Source: Phanerochaete sordida
Taxonomy: Eukaryota; Basidiomycota; Agaricomycetes; Polyporales; Phanerochaetaceae
Direction of reading: 5' to 3'
Length of the DNA: 64,000 bases
Assembly (NCBI GenBank): GCA_019973155.2
Contig: BPQB01000070.1
Span: 124,001-188,000, forward strand
Part shown: piece after piece, positions 11,061-22,250 of the stretch
Numbering within the stretch: position 1 is the stretch's first letter
Layout: each line of letters opens with the position of its first letter
The notes under the pieces: model-generated
What the model saw: only the letters and a program-made list of their open reading frames with translations
The model's database searches: none
What the model was told of the DNA's origin: nothing
Position numbers and translations under genes: made by a program

Positions 11061-14000
11061 TCAGGAGATCGTGAAGATTGAGGAATGGCCCTCGAAGGAT
11101 TTGATGGAGCCTGTGAGCGACTTGGCGTCGCCAAAGTAGGTGAAGCGGTACGTCCCAGCTACGAAGCGATTTCAGCATATCGTACGCCGGCGGTGCGACA
11201 AGCACTCACGAGCAGTCCCGTCCTCTATGACCCACGAGATGTTGACAGCGCTGGTGCCAAAGGTCTGCAGACGATGAGAAATCTACTGTCTGAGGCAAGG
11301 AAAGAGACTCACTGTGCTCGTTCGGAGCCACTCGAAGCGTGTCGAGGGATGCGAGTCCGAGCGCACGGGCGTCCACTGCCCGTTCACGAGCTGGTCCACC
11401 GTGAGGAACGTCTCTTCAAGTCTGAGATTGTTCTAGATCATGGGTCAGGACCTGCAGCTCGAGAAGCATGAAAATGACTGACCCTAGGATTCGCGCTGCG
11501 GAGCGAACCCTCAGCAAACACCTCAGCAAACCGAACAGGCCCACTCACCCAACAAACCGCGCGTACACCGTGTCGTTCACGCGATACGGCGCGGCCGCCA
11601 CGTCCTCCAGCACATCGCCAAAGTGCTTGCCGAAGGGCGCACGGTCCTGTATGACGCCGTTCTGCTCGCGCAATCAGCACATGTACACCACACATCCCGA
11701 CGAGACACGCACCCGCAGGGTGATCGCGCGCACGGTGAGGTCCTCCGGCGCATCGTCCGTCGGCGGAGCACTCGTGACGCCGGGGTTCAGGTACTGCACG
11801 AGGTCGGTATACTTGTCGATGTACGCGTCGAGCGTCCCTGGTTCCCGCGTCAGAAGAGCTTCGAGAGAGGGTTCTGGTATGGAGGGACGTACATTGGCCG
11901 TAGATCGTCGACGCGCCCTCGTACCGCTGGACGGCGTACTCCTCGCGCGTCGAGACGTAGTGCCCGTACGTGTTCGCGGGGCCCGCGACGACGACGTACG
12001 CGTCGTCGCCCATCACGCCCGACGCGACCAGACGCGCGCGCACCGCCTCGCTGCAGCCGCTGTCAGCCCTCAAAATGGAGATTAGTCGAGGGGCACGCAC
12101 CGGAGGCGGCGCCCGGCCATCGTCGTGAGCTCGCCGGGCATGACGAGCAGGACGAGGTTCCCGACGCGGAGCAGCTGGACGTCCACGACGTGCGGCGACC
12201 ACGTGTACGGGCTGTGCGCGTAGCCCACGTTAAGCAGGATCGGCTTCGGGTACTGGCACTCGACCTGCTCTGCCGGCGGCAGCGGGGTCACTGCGCCTAT
12301 GGCCCTTCGTCAGCGGGGCGGGGCGGGGAACTTGCTTAAGGGTGTACCTTTGACCAGCTCCCAGAAGGGGTTGCTGGGGGTAGCATGTGAGCCAGACTCT
12401 CCAGTGTGCAGGCTTGCTCTTACCGAGGGCTCGACGAGTTGTCGCCTTGGACAAAGTCAAACGCGCCCGGCCCGTCGGTCGTGCCTCCTGCAAAACCGTA
12501 CCCTGTATCCACCACGTCAGCTCCACGCATGCCTTCCCTTACAACATCAGACATACCCAACGCAGGCGGACACGTCTGCACCGTCGTGCCGTTCGGCAGC
12601 TGGAACTCGTGGAACGACCTACACAGCCCCGTGAGACCTCGAGACATGATCTAAGCCACAGGAGCACCCACATATTCAAGTACGTATGCACGTATTTCAC
12701 GGGCCCTGCCACCTTGGGCAAGTCTACACCCATGAGCGCGCGTGCGCCATCGACCTGGCGCTGTGCGATGATCCTGTTCGACTCGAAGTCCGAGATGCGG
12801 AAGCCAGGGCCGCTAGAGGTCCCCATCAGCTTCATCCAGAGGCAGGGAGAAACAAGAAGACGTACCGCGCGTGGCAGTCCTGCGTGCGGTTCCCGCACGT
12901 TGAGTGGTCGATCTCGCACGGGAGGCCGTCCCATTCCTTGCCGGGGCTTTCGCAGAACGCGCCTTCGCTGTGGGGCAATGTCAAAGGTGCGCACGACGAC
13001 AACAGGAAGGGGCGTACGTGTTAGGGCTCGTGTCGCCAACGTTGGCTGCAAACCGCGCTGTCAACTGGGAAGCTTGGTCTGATAAGGGCAAGATGTACAT
13101 TGTGCAAAACCGGCCACGAAGCTTGTGTTCCCGGGCATGGCGTTCGGCTCGACCATAGCTATGGCGATGCGTCAGAGTGCGCTTAAACGAGAAGGGACAA
13201 GTCCAACCTTCGTAGAGGTACGCAGCCATGCCCTTGTTGTCGCCGCTGATGAGAGTATTGTTCTACGAAATCGAGGTGTCACCTCAGCGAGATCCATGGA
13301 GGCCCGCAATGACCTACCTCGTATATGCTTGTCCCATGCACAGGGAAGAAGCTCAGGAAGCCTCGCGCGCTGCCATCCGCATCCTCGAACCTCAACAGCG
13401 TCAGCTCTTTGTCCTGGTCGTACTCATACCGCGCCCGCTCCTCCGCGGGATTCGCGAGGTACGCGCTGGGAGAGCGGTTGATGTTCGCGTCGAGGACCGT
13501 AGTATTCCCGACTGCGAGGCTGCCGGGGCGCAGGCTCTCGTGTGCGCGCTTAACTGCGAGGACGGTGCCCGCGACGATCGCGTCGGCGGTCTCGTGCACG
13601 TAGCCGAGCGAGCTGAGCTGCGGGAGCAGGTTCTCGAGGTACCCGCCGACGCCCGCGTGCGAGTGGGTCGAGCCGAGCGCGATGTTGCCGTCGTTGTACA
13701 GCCCGGGGTAGAGTGAGGAGAGCTGTTCGACGACAGAGCGCCGGATGCCCGTGTCGCCCATGCCGATGTCTACGGGTGAGGTCAGCATATAAACAGACGT
13801 TTCATGGAGCATTCGGAGGCCGGCTCCTTGGGGAAAGAATCCCACCAGAAGGGGGAGGGTGTGGCAGAAGCTGGGCACCCTCGAGATTCGCTGGACTGGA
13901 CCATCACATGAGGCACCAGCAGCACACATCCACAGCAAATAATCATAGAATCGATTCAGAGGCCAAACCACATCCAGCCCAGACAATGGGGGGAGCCCCA

Positions 14001-14479
14001 TAGCCTCGTACCAGGTCGCGTGCGCAGCACTCACCGGCGTTTATGTAGACGATGCGGTCGGCCGGGCTCGACGCGTCCGCAACGATCCAGGCACGGCTCC
14101 GCTGGCGCATGTGCAGGCCTGTGTCCATTTGCGCATGATTCGCGTAGCCCTGAGGGAAGTCGAATATGAGTGATTGCGTTGCGGCGGATCACAAGTTGCA
14201 TCCGCCGGCGTACCATCATGTTGGTCTCGACCACTGGCCTGGGACAGCTGGTCAGCATTCGAACGTTACATTGAAGCGCATATATGCGCACCCTGTGATG
14301 TCAGCGATGCCTGAGAACGCGCATCAGCCAGGTACATGTTGAGAGCGTGAGAGAGACGCACCGAGACCCAGCAAGTATTGCGGAGGTTGTGTCTGGGCAC
14401 TCGCGAGCCTGCTCTGCGACTCGAGCACTCCGGTGTACGCGAGGAGCGCGGTGAAGCACATCCAGACTCTGTGGAACAT
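11061..14479 (-). CDS. Neutral ceramidase (secreted)
   Basis: Neutral/alkaline ceramidase, a zinc amidase that hydrolyses ceramide to sphingosine and a fatty acid. The chosen start at 14479 gives a signal peptide (M-F-H-R-V-W-M-C-F-T-A-L-L-A-Y...) before QYLLGLG-IADITG. Family blocks then follow in order: TGLHMRQRSRAWIVAD, DIGMGDTGIR, the zinc-site block LGSTHSHAGVGG, INRSPSAYLANP, FFPVHGTS, and the active-site block ISGDNKG containing the nucleophilic Ser of characterised ceramidases. The C-terminal Ig-like domain includes VSFEWL-type sequence and ends in SSIFTIS at 11061. More than a dozen short exons are needed and the frame holds at all those checked, so it looks functional. An in-frame ATG upstream at 14548 would bury the signal peptide and was not chosen. 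Confidence 0.9.
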
Positions 14480-15136
14480 GTTGGTGCACCAGTGCAGGAG
14501 TCTGTCTAGCTCCGTGGGAGCGCAGGGGAGGGAGTCGAGGATGTACATCGCTGCTGGGCCCGATTGGCGAGCTCGAGGCCGCCGCTAGCGTAGTCGAGGC
14601 TGCACAGGATGCTCGGGCTGACGAGGTCGTCGTGGTACAGGACAGAAGAAAAGGCGGAGGACGACAGGCTGGGATAGAGCGAACAGCGGGGCCCCACAGC
14701 CAGCGCGAACCCGCGCGCACGCCGCCGCCGGCCGGTGATGCGGTGATGCTCCAGGGCAGCGGCGTGGCGGGACCTTGCCTTTTATGGACCTCGGCGGCAT
14801 CACGTGCAGAGCCCTTATTGGCGTGCCTCGCTGCACCTCAACTGCACCTTCATCGTGACTTCTGTCTTGCTCTGCTCATGTGGCAGGCTTCAGCCCAGGA
14901 GGCACACAGAATTGGGTATGCCTTTCACTTCGCAGATGATCACTGTCAATAAGTCCGCATCCCTGGGGCTACAAGTCCACGCACGATCGTCCACTAGTAG
15001 CTACTGCTCGAGTAAAGGGGATGGAGCAGAGGGTAAGAGAATTATACTGTTGCCCCAAGGAAGTACTGAAAAGACTGCAAGTATTGTTCCGTCATAGCCG
15101 GAGAGGATCATCGCTCGTCTTCACCTGCCCAGACAG
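14480..15136. other. Intergenic region
   Basis: This region holds the ceramidase promoter (minus strand) and the 3' flank of the DUF6533 relic. No gene, repeat or RNA is recognised. Confidence 0.5.
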
Positions 15137-15435
15137 CTATGCAAACGACTCAAGTTCGGCTTGCTCGTCGCTATCTACAAAACCTTCTCCATGCGAGTAG
15201 TCGAGGGACCCTCCGATGTCGCCGAGCGGTATGTTTAGAGTAGCGAATCGCACAGATGGCAGGCTACTTTCCAATGGGTTCACACGGTAGTCGGCAATTT
15301 GTCGCAAATTGACGATGAAGCAGCAGATAAGAATGAGTGGCTGGGCGGACGGTATGAGCAGCATGTGTGCACTAGCGAGAGAGAAGATATGCTGACAAGG
15401 ATCCTCACAAACGGATCGACAATGACACTGAGACC
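15137..15435 (-). pseudogene. DUF6533 gene relic (3' end only)
   Basis: The last two exons of a DUF6533 membrane protein are recognisable on the minus strand. GLSVIVDPFVRIL is joined through a short intron to PLILICCFIVNLRQIADY, then SVRFATLNIPLGDIGGSLD. This matches the end of the gene at 8006-9691 (DLSLVANPFLNSL | PLILACRFMARLRRIYD ... SVRFAIPQTRLGNIGETLD), including the intron position. Upstream (15436-15850, minus) I cannot find the signature block, the middle helices, or a start codon in frame. It is therefore called a 5'-truncated relic; an unrecognised, highly diverged 5' half is the alternative. Confidence 0.6.
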
Positions 15436-16122
15436 CTTTGAAGTGTTAGTGTGGGTGCATCTGTGAAGCTTGGAAGCAGCTTACCTGCATGAATTTCTCG
15501 ACAATATTAATGCGTGTGTCCAGAGCGCGGTGAGCTTCTAAGTAGGGATTGAACCGTTGTTGGCTGAAGCCCATTCAAGATGCTTGATCCGCATGGACAC
15601 AGGCGTAGAGTAGCTGACTAGCAACAAACCCTGTCAAGCCCTCGCAGCGCTAGCGTATTAAACCAGAGGCAAATGATCCACACTGCAATCGTCATGGTTG
15701 CGGGAAGGAGTGTTTCGGGTCCTGGTAGTACCCCGAAGGAACTTAGTGTCGAGATCACGTGATGTGCTATGGACTGTACCTTGATCCTCTATCCTCCTCA
15801 TCGCAGTCATATTCCTGCTCACTCTACCTCTCATCATACTACCTCACTACCAGCACAGAAATGAGAGGTAGTCAGGCTATCTATTTTTGTATGCCCTCGA
15901 ACGGACTTGCGCTTTGACGCCCTTGGGCGCTCGCCGAATGCCAGACCGCCGCCGCGGTTTTGCCTGTTGACCTCCACCATCTCCTCGTCCACCCTCCCTT
16001 GCGCCACTGCCTGCGGTCATAAGTGGTTCTGCAGCGAGTTCAATTAGCTCAGGACTGTCCACTCTCTTCGTTCTCGTCCGTACCGGAGCCGCATTGCAAG
16101 CCATTTTTAGCACCCAGCAACG
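15436..16122. other. Intergenic region before the CFEM gene
   Basis: No gene is recognised. The minus-strand frame at 15877-16113 is a basic, low-complexity sequence overlapping the CFEM promoter and is treated as chance. Confidence 0.45.
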
Positions 16123-16889
16123 ATGCAGTTCCTCCCGCTTCCCCTCCTCGTCCTCTCCCTGGTTTCCTCGGCCCTCGCGCAGTCCTCGAGATCCTCCTCC
16201 GCGAGCTCCAGCGCCGCGTCTTTGAGCGCGTCTGTCTCCGCGGCCAGCAGCACCTCCGCGAACGCTTCCTCGACGAGCGCAGCAACTACGAGTTCCACGC
16301 AGCTGCCGAGCCTGAGCGGGTACTCGCCCTGCGGTACGTGCACCCGCGCCGGCCTTGCTTCATGTGCCTGACGCCTGCGCAGTGTCGAACTGCCTCGACC
16401 TCTCGATCTCGCAGGTCGGCTGCAACAGCATCGCGGACGTCGACTGCTTCTGCGGAAAGTGCGTGCCCCCGCCCGCGTGCGCCGCGCGCCCGATGCTGAC
16501 CGCTCCGCAGCGCGACGCTCTTCGTGGCCGACTTCACCGGCTGCGTCGCGCAGACGTGCGCCGACCAGATTCCCGCGACCGAGGGCCTCGCGCAGCAGTT
16601 CTGCAACGTCGCGAGCCCGAGCGTCTCGCTCTCCTTCCCCTCGTCGTTCTCGACGAGCCAGTCGTCGACGTCCAGCGCGGCGTCTTCCACGTCCTCCTCC
16701 GCCCCCCTCACGTCGTCGTCTGCATCGTCATCCAGCTCCACGAGCTCTTCGGCGAGCGCGCCGTCAACATCGCAGAGTGGCAGCAGCGACCAATCGTCCG
16801 GCGCCCGGGGCCTTCTCGCCGAAGGCTTCGGCCTGCAAGCCTCCCTCGCGGCTGCGGTGGGGCTTACAACGCTCGGCCTGTTCATATGA
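16123..16889 (+). CDS. CFEM-domain GPI-anchored cell-wall protein
   Basis: Three exons (16123-16333, 16383-16458, 16511-16889) give 221 residues. An N-terminal signal peptide (MQFLPLPLLVLSLVSSALAQ) is followed by about 45 Ser/Ala/Thr-rich residues and then a CFEM module with eight cysteines: SPC, SNC, VGC, DCFC, TGC, QTC and QFC. The Asp usually needed for heme iron in CFEM proteins may be the one in IADVDCFC. A second long Ser-rich stretch and a hydrophobic C-terminus (LQASLAAAVGLTTLGLFI) fit GPI anchoring. The family includes heme-iron scavengers and surface proteins of fungi; the precise role here is inference. The Ser-rich spacer ahead of the CFEM module is unusual in position. Confidence 0.85.
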
Positions 16890-17214
16890 CAGTAGTGTCA
16901 CTATCCGCTCTCACATCACATCTGATACCCTATACCATCACATCTTGCACGCGGCATTCTCTGGACGTTTCCCTCCCTAGTATGGACCTTCGGACATCGG
17001 AGTGTATGCATTGCTCTGTCGAGGACAATTGATGAACCATACAGAGCAGTTTGTAAGTACGACGATAGCGCAGGCATAAGGAGTACGGTGTCCGGAAGAA
17101 AGTGGCATCCTAGAAGAAGTAGAGAAGCACTACTCGGAAGCGACCAATGCGTGTCAATAGCGGGAGCAAGATGGCATGAAGCACTGATACCTCAGGGTAA
17201 AATACAAAGCAGCG
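16890..17214. other. Intergenic region between convergent genes
   Basis: This 325-bp stretch holds the 3' flanks of the convergent CFEM and pinin genes. Nothing else is seen. Confidence 0.6.
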
Positions 17215-18405
17215 TTAGTACTCGACAGCATCGTCTTCGTCGGCTGCTGCGGCTTGTAGTAGCGCAGCAGAGGATTCTTTGGGTTTTGACGCGTCTGGCT
17301 TCGGCTCGTCTTTGGATGCAGACGCGTCCTCGTCGTCCACTTCCATCGACGCGCCGTTTTGTTGCGCAGGAATGGACGCTTCGGTGGCTGCTGTCTCCGA
17401 AGAGTTCGACGTCGTAGGCTCCTTGGGCTGCTTGTCGCCTGCGTCGTCCATCTTGACGTCCTGTTCCTCAGCGCCGTCGCCGGACTCTTTGCGCTCGGTC
17501 TTCTTCCGCTCCTCCTCTTCTGCCACGCGCTGCCGGAGCTTCGCGATCTCGTCCAGCCCTGCTGTGCGCTCCTCCTTGAAAGCATCCCACTCCCGCTCCG
17601 CTGCATCTTTGACCTATGCAACCAAATCAGACACACGTGAGAACGTTGGCTAAGCAAGCCATACCTCTGCTTTCCGCCGGTTCAGAAAGGCTTCTTGTTC
17701 TGGGAGTAATATCGCCGGGAGGTAGTATAGTGGCGGTGGATGCGACTTGGGCGGTAGGGCTAGTGGATCGGTGGAGGTAGGTGATGATGATGAGTCGCGG
17801 GGTATATGGTCTGCTGTAGACAGGAAGTTTGCGAGCAGTGGCAGCCGTGTCCGACGCAGCTTGTGCTGTAGACGTCGTCAGCACGACACATACATCCCTG
17901 GCCTGCTAGCGACGCACGATGGAATCCTTCAGCTGCAGCTCCTCCTCCTTGCGACTCGCGGCCGTCTTGTCCTTTTTCGCCTCTTCGGCTCTCCTGACAG
18001 AATCAGTCTCTTTGCGCAGCTTATCTTGTAACCTCTGCTCGATCATCTGCCGCTTGCGGGCCTGCGAGGCGTTAGCAGCGCGCAAGGCGAGGGATGGGCG
18101 CGCGACGCACCGCTTCACTGTTCTGACGCTCCCTATCCTCGTTCTTCGCTTTGTTTAGCGTGCCCAGGAGAAGTCCAAACATCGTCTTTCCACGCTTACG
18201 CTCGCGCGAGTCCGTCGTGAGGTCTAGCCGTGGCCGCTTCTTCGTCTCTGCTGCGGCGTCCGCCGTTCTTGTTGGAGAGCCCGCGTCCTGCATCTGTGCA
18301 TCCTGCGGCTCGTCCTTGGGCTTTTCGTCGATTTGGGGCGTCCTATTACTTGATTAACGCTAAGGTCATCGTGATATAGCATGCGACATACTCCTCGGTG
18401 GACAT
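17215..18405 (-). CDS. Pinin/SDK/MemA domain protein
   Basis: Nuclear pinin-family protein, associated with pre-mRNA splicing and exon-junction complexes. The start at 18405 gives M-S-T-E-E and splices into TPQIDEKPKDE. The pinin core follows: KRPRLDLT, KRGKTMFGLLLGTLNKAK, then ARKRQMIEQRLQDKLRKE and a charged coiled coil (SVRRAEEAKKDK). The next exon carries FLSTADHIP and the family block YYLPAILLPEQEAFLNRR, and the last exon is an acidic, Glu/Lys-rich tail ending in DEDDAVEY at 17215. Five or six exons are needed, with approximate internal borders. It is divergent from SRP72 with only 223 bp between the start codons, so the two genes probably share a promoter. Confidence 0.85.
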
Positions 18406-18628
18406 TGTGAATTGCGGCGGAGTCGAGTGAGGGAGATCAAGTGAGAGGAGCGTGGCAGCAGAGTCTGTATCGACCAGTAACAACATTTGTAACGTGTCTA
18501 AGCGACATCAGTAAGGCTGCATACAACGCGCTTAAATGACCCTTCAAGATAGGTAAGTAGCTTTGTTATCGGTAAGTGATGCGCGTGGCGCTTCGCGGCC
18601 TCCAATTGAGACCTTGTCCCCGCACGCC
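18406..18628. promoter_or_regulatory. Bidirectional promoter, pinin / SRP72
   Basis: The 223 bp between two divergent start codons must drive both housekeeping genes. No TATA box is obvious, as is usual for constitutive fungal genes. Confidence 0.55.
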
Positions 18629-19706
18629 ATGCCGCCAAAGCCTAAGACGACGCCTGCGCCCCCGCAGAAGGGGAAGACGAGTAGAGTGAAGAAGCAGCCC
18701 GCGAAGAAGGCACCGCTGCCTGTCGCCGAACGCCTGAAGCGACTCTTCACGTCGCTGTGCGCGCAGATCGACGGCGGCCATTTCAGCAATGCTGTCAAGA
18801 CATGCGACAAGAGTACGTGCTCGCACGTTCTCCGTGGACTGTTCGTTAATTCACATACGCAGTCCTGAGGCTGCAACCAAATGACCCCGACGCGCTTCAG
18901 ACGAAGGTGTTCTTGCTCCTGCAGACGGAGCAGTACGCGGCCGCCCTCGCGCTCATCGAGGGCAACGATAAGTACGCGTACGAGAAGGCGTACTCGCTCT
19001 ACCGCACGAACCAGGAGGCGGAGGCGCGGAGTGCGCTCGAGGAGACGAAGCGGACCAAGGGGGACGACGATCGCGGCGTGCAGCATCTCGAAGCGCAATT
19101 GGTACGAGGCATTCTGATCACTCGCAGACATGGCGGCTCATTTCCGCGTGAAGGCGTATCGCGAAGGTTCATACCAGGCTGCATTTGATCTATACAACCA
19201 GCTGCTGGACACATCAGAGCCGGTGCGTCGCGTCCGCGTGTGGTGCGGGCTGTCTCCTGACCGGGGTGCAGAGCTCGGACGAGCATGCGGACATCCTTAC
19301 GAACCTTGAAGCGGCGCAGAAGCACTTGGAGTTCATTGACAGTGGCTATCTCCGCGCTCTCGACAACTTGCCCGCATCTGTGACGGGCGACCTGGAGTCC
19401 GCTCCGCCCCCACAACCCCCCTCGGCTGCGGCGACCCTGGCCAACGCTCTGGCCTCTCAAGAGACCGGCGCAGCCAAGAAGGAGAAGAAGGTCAGGCTAA
19501 AGCGTGTTCCAAAGGGTGTCGTTCTTGGCGTCACGCCTCTCCCGGATCCCGAGCGGTGGTTGAAGAAGAGCGAGCGGTCCAACTTCAACACCGGAGGCAA
19601 GCGGAAGAAGGGTGGTGGAGGTGCGACGCAGGGCATGGTGGAGAGCTCTGTACCAGCACCCTCACATGGAGGCAAGAGCGGCAACAAAGGGAAGAAGAAG
19701 AAATAA
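18629..19706 (+). CDS. SRP72: Signal recognition particle subunit SRP72 (compact form)
   Basis: Protein subunit of the cytosolic signal recognition particle, which binds SRP68 and 7S RNA. Four exons (18629-18812, 18863-19101, 19154-19222, 19272-19706) give 308 residues. After a Lys-rich start comes the N-terminal TPR region: RLKRLFTSLCAQIDGGHF, KILRLQPNDPDALQTK, VFLLLQTEQYAAAL and EGSYQAAFDLYNQLLD. It then passes into EHADILTNLEAAQKHL and almost directly into the C-terminal RNA-binding signature DPERWLKKSERS with a basic Gly/Lys tail. Typical eukaryotic SRP72 is 550-670 residues, so several hundred residues of central TPRs are absent. The introns there are about 50 nt and hide no exon. The third intron uses an AAG acceptor (19151-19153). 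Confidence 0.85.
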
Positions 19707-20606
19707 GTGGTGAACGTGCCCGTCTGTGGCACAGGCACCGTTCGCTTGTAGGTGCTGATATGATATGCCCCGCATCGATTCTGCTCACCTGGTCCCAGCG
19801 TAGCTTTGTCTTTACCTCGACTAGCCAATTTAGCATTCCTCGCTCATAACACGCGGACTGAGATCTGGCCCAACCTCTACGCGAAGAATCCGTGCTTCGT
19901 CCTCACGTTTCTCCACGTGTTCGTGGTGAGTTCGAGACGGCGCCTCACGAAGCGTCGGAGAGAGGCCATGTACATGGGTAAATCTGTCAGTCATTGCTCT
20001 CAGCTGTATTTCAGATATCACCAGTTGGATGCTGAAGAACGGGGAACGACTTCCCTCTATACCGCGGGTCGTTATTGCGCCGCGCCCGACGCTCACATTT
20101 CATTATGCGTCTTAATTGACACGTGTATCGGTGACGTCTATCTTGCAGCGTGTTTCATTCCAGTATTCCTTTCGACCCTGCTGACCTGTTCTGGATCAGA
20201 GAGTAGAGGCCGACCCTGCAAAGCGTGTTCATTGACTGCACGAATTTCCATATTTTCCCTCAGCTTTTGCAGGATATGGAGAACATATCTTTCCTTGGAA
20301 CACGTTATCCCAAGGGCCCCTCGTCCACGAGGCTGTCGCGCACATCACAGAACGTGTGCAGAAAACAACGATGCCCGAGCAGCTCAATGAGAGCAGGAGA
20401 TAATTGATTTCCGGGGGTTCGATCACGACATACCCGAAGCGCGTCTTTACGCGAGGACAGTCGCGTGCGGCCTAATGTTTGTCGCTCCTTACTCCCGTGT
20501 TGCAGGGTTGCTTCCACGAGATATAAACACCACGTCCAACGCCCCAGTGCCTCAGCAAGTCCCGCAGCCTCCGCCCCCCCACCCACCTACCGCAGTCCCA
20601 TCCAAC
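19707..20606. other. Intergenic region
   Basis: This is the 900-bp spacer between SRP72 and the phosphatase-like gene. It is AT-richer with no convincing gene. The 3' end carries the TATA box described separately. A short segment near 20415-20425 resembles a tRNA B box but has no matching A box or cloverleaf. Confidence 0.5.
20522..20527 (+). promoter_or_regulatory. TATA box of phosphatase-like gene
   Basis: gagaTATAAAcacc lies 80 bp upstream of the ATG at 20607, followed by a C-rich leader. It supports the 20607 start over an in-frame ATG at 20475, which would lie upstream of the TATA box. Confidence 0.6.
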
Positions 20607-22250
20607 ATGTCTCACCCAGAGGTCCACGGCGTCGTCGTCATCGAGCGTAACGGCGACCGACGCGGCGCGCACCAGGACCCGGTGTCGTACCAGGTCACAC
20701 CGACGGAGAGCACGCCACTCGGCGAGGTGCAGGCGCATCAAGTGGGCTCGTACCTGCGCCGCGTGTACTTCAACCCCGACTCGTCGTCACGCATCCGCGG
20801 CATCAGCACCGACATCGTCGACCTCAAGGAGGTCCATGTCCGCGTCAAGGTCGGCACCGAGGGCGCAAGCGTCTTCGACACCGCGACGGCGACGCTCCAG
20901 GGCCTGTTCCCGCCCAACCCGAAGAACAGCATCACCCTTGCCAACGACACGAAGATTGTCGCGCCCCTTGGAGGTGTGTTGGCCGTTCCCTAGCCACGCA
21001 ACGGCTGCTGATTGTGTTCCGCAGGCTACCAGTACATTCCTGTCGAGACCGTCGAGCCGGCCAACGATCGCTCGCTCGAGTCCTGGACCGACTGCCCTGT
21101 GTGTATTCGCGGGTATTATTCTCTTCGCACGCATGCTGACTAGAGATTCGCGCCGCAGAACTTCCAAAACCATGTGCGCGACACGCTGTCGGGCGACAAG
21201 CTGAAGAAGGCTGCGAGCGAAGCAGCGCCTTTCTTCCGCGACGTGCACGACTTCGTTTTCGGGCGCGCGGCCAACATGGAGAACATTGTGAGTACATGTC
21301 CCTTCATTTTCGTGTGAAGGTGTCGCTGATCAGCATCTCACAGTACAACGTAAGAATGCCTTTCATGCGGTTTGATTCCCTACCTGACACCGTCATGCAT
21401 GCAGATCTGGGACTTCATGGAGAACCAGCTTACCCATAACAAGACTTACGCCTACCGTCTGCCTCCCACATTCAGGGAGCAGGCTCGCCACTGGGCCAAT
21501 GTCCGGGAGTCCACCATCTTTGGTTCCGAGGACATGCACTCCATCGCAAACAGTAAGTCAATTTTCTACTTCGGAGCTCATGTCCTAATGGTGATATCTA
21601 GTCGCGTCGCGCACCCTGCTCGACTCGGTCATCGGGGCACTCCAACGCGTCGCCTTCAACGGCGACCCGCTGCAGTTCATGCTGATCTCCACGACCTATG
21701 AGCCATTCATTTCGCTCTTCCACCAGACGAAGGCCGTCAACGACGACCCGGATCTCTTTGCGATCCCCAACAGCGGTGCGGCGCTCGCGATCGAGCTCCG
21801 CCGCGCGCCCCCACCGGACGTGCGCGAGTTCCTCCGCTTCAAGTTCAGGAACGGCACGGACGAGGAGTTCCGCACGATCCACGTCTTCGACCACGGCGAG
21901 GACATCCCGCTCACGGAGTTCATCTACCGTCTCGAGAACTCGGTGATCCACGGCAACCGCGAGTGGGCGCGTGCGTGCGGCAACAGCATCGCGCCTTCGT
22001 TCATGGGCATTGAGGGAGTAGAGAACTCGCGCTTCCTCCAGGGCAGCTGCATCCTTGCGCTGTTCTTCTCGGTCATGATGCTCGCTTGGTTCGGCTCGTT
22101 CGTCACCAAGCGCATTCGCCGCCGCAACTACATCCGCCTTTCGGGCGAGGAGGTTCGTGCCTCTCATTCTTAGTGACCAAGCCTTAGGCTAACACTGCAC
22201 AGGGCCGCGTCGAGCCGGTCAACTATGGTGCCCGGTCTGAGAAGTTCTGA
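20607..22250 (+). CDS. Histidine acid phosphatase-like membrane protein, catalytic motifs lost
   Basis: Branch-2 histidine-phosphatase fold (phosphoglycerate-mutase-like superfamily). Seven exons (20607-20973, 21025-21098, 21159-21287, 21344-21349, 21405-21552, 21602-22152, 22203-22250) give 440 residues. The N-terminal motif, normally RHGxR, reads E-R-N-G-D-R here (Asn15 for the catalytic His). The second site, normally an HD pair before a small-residue helix, appears as LISTTYEPF. Family body blocks are GGYQYIPVETVEP, SWTDCP, TYAYRLPP and ALAIELRR. The C-terminus has one transmembrane helix (about residues 388-408, CILALFFSVMMLAWFGS) followed by a basic KRIRRRN stop and a 30-residue tail. 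There is no signal peptide. It is probably a pseudoenzyme anchored in a membrane. The fourth exon is only 6 nt. Confidence 0.85.

Noticed and set aside
14480..14548. Upstream in-frame start for the ceramidase
   Set aside because: It would add 23 residues before the hydrophobic leader and spoil the signal peptide; the ATG at 14479 gives a normal secreted ceramidase.
20400..20440. tRNA-like B-box sequence (ggttcgatc)
   Set aside because: No A box, acceptor stem or cloverleaf can be formed with the surrounding bases.
20475..20606. Upstream in-frame start for the phosphatase-like gene
   Set aside because: That ATG precedes the TATA box at 20522, so it would not be in the transcript.
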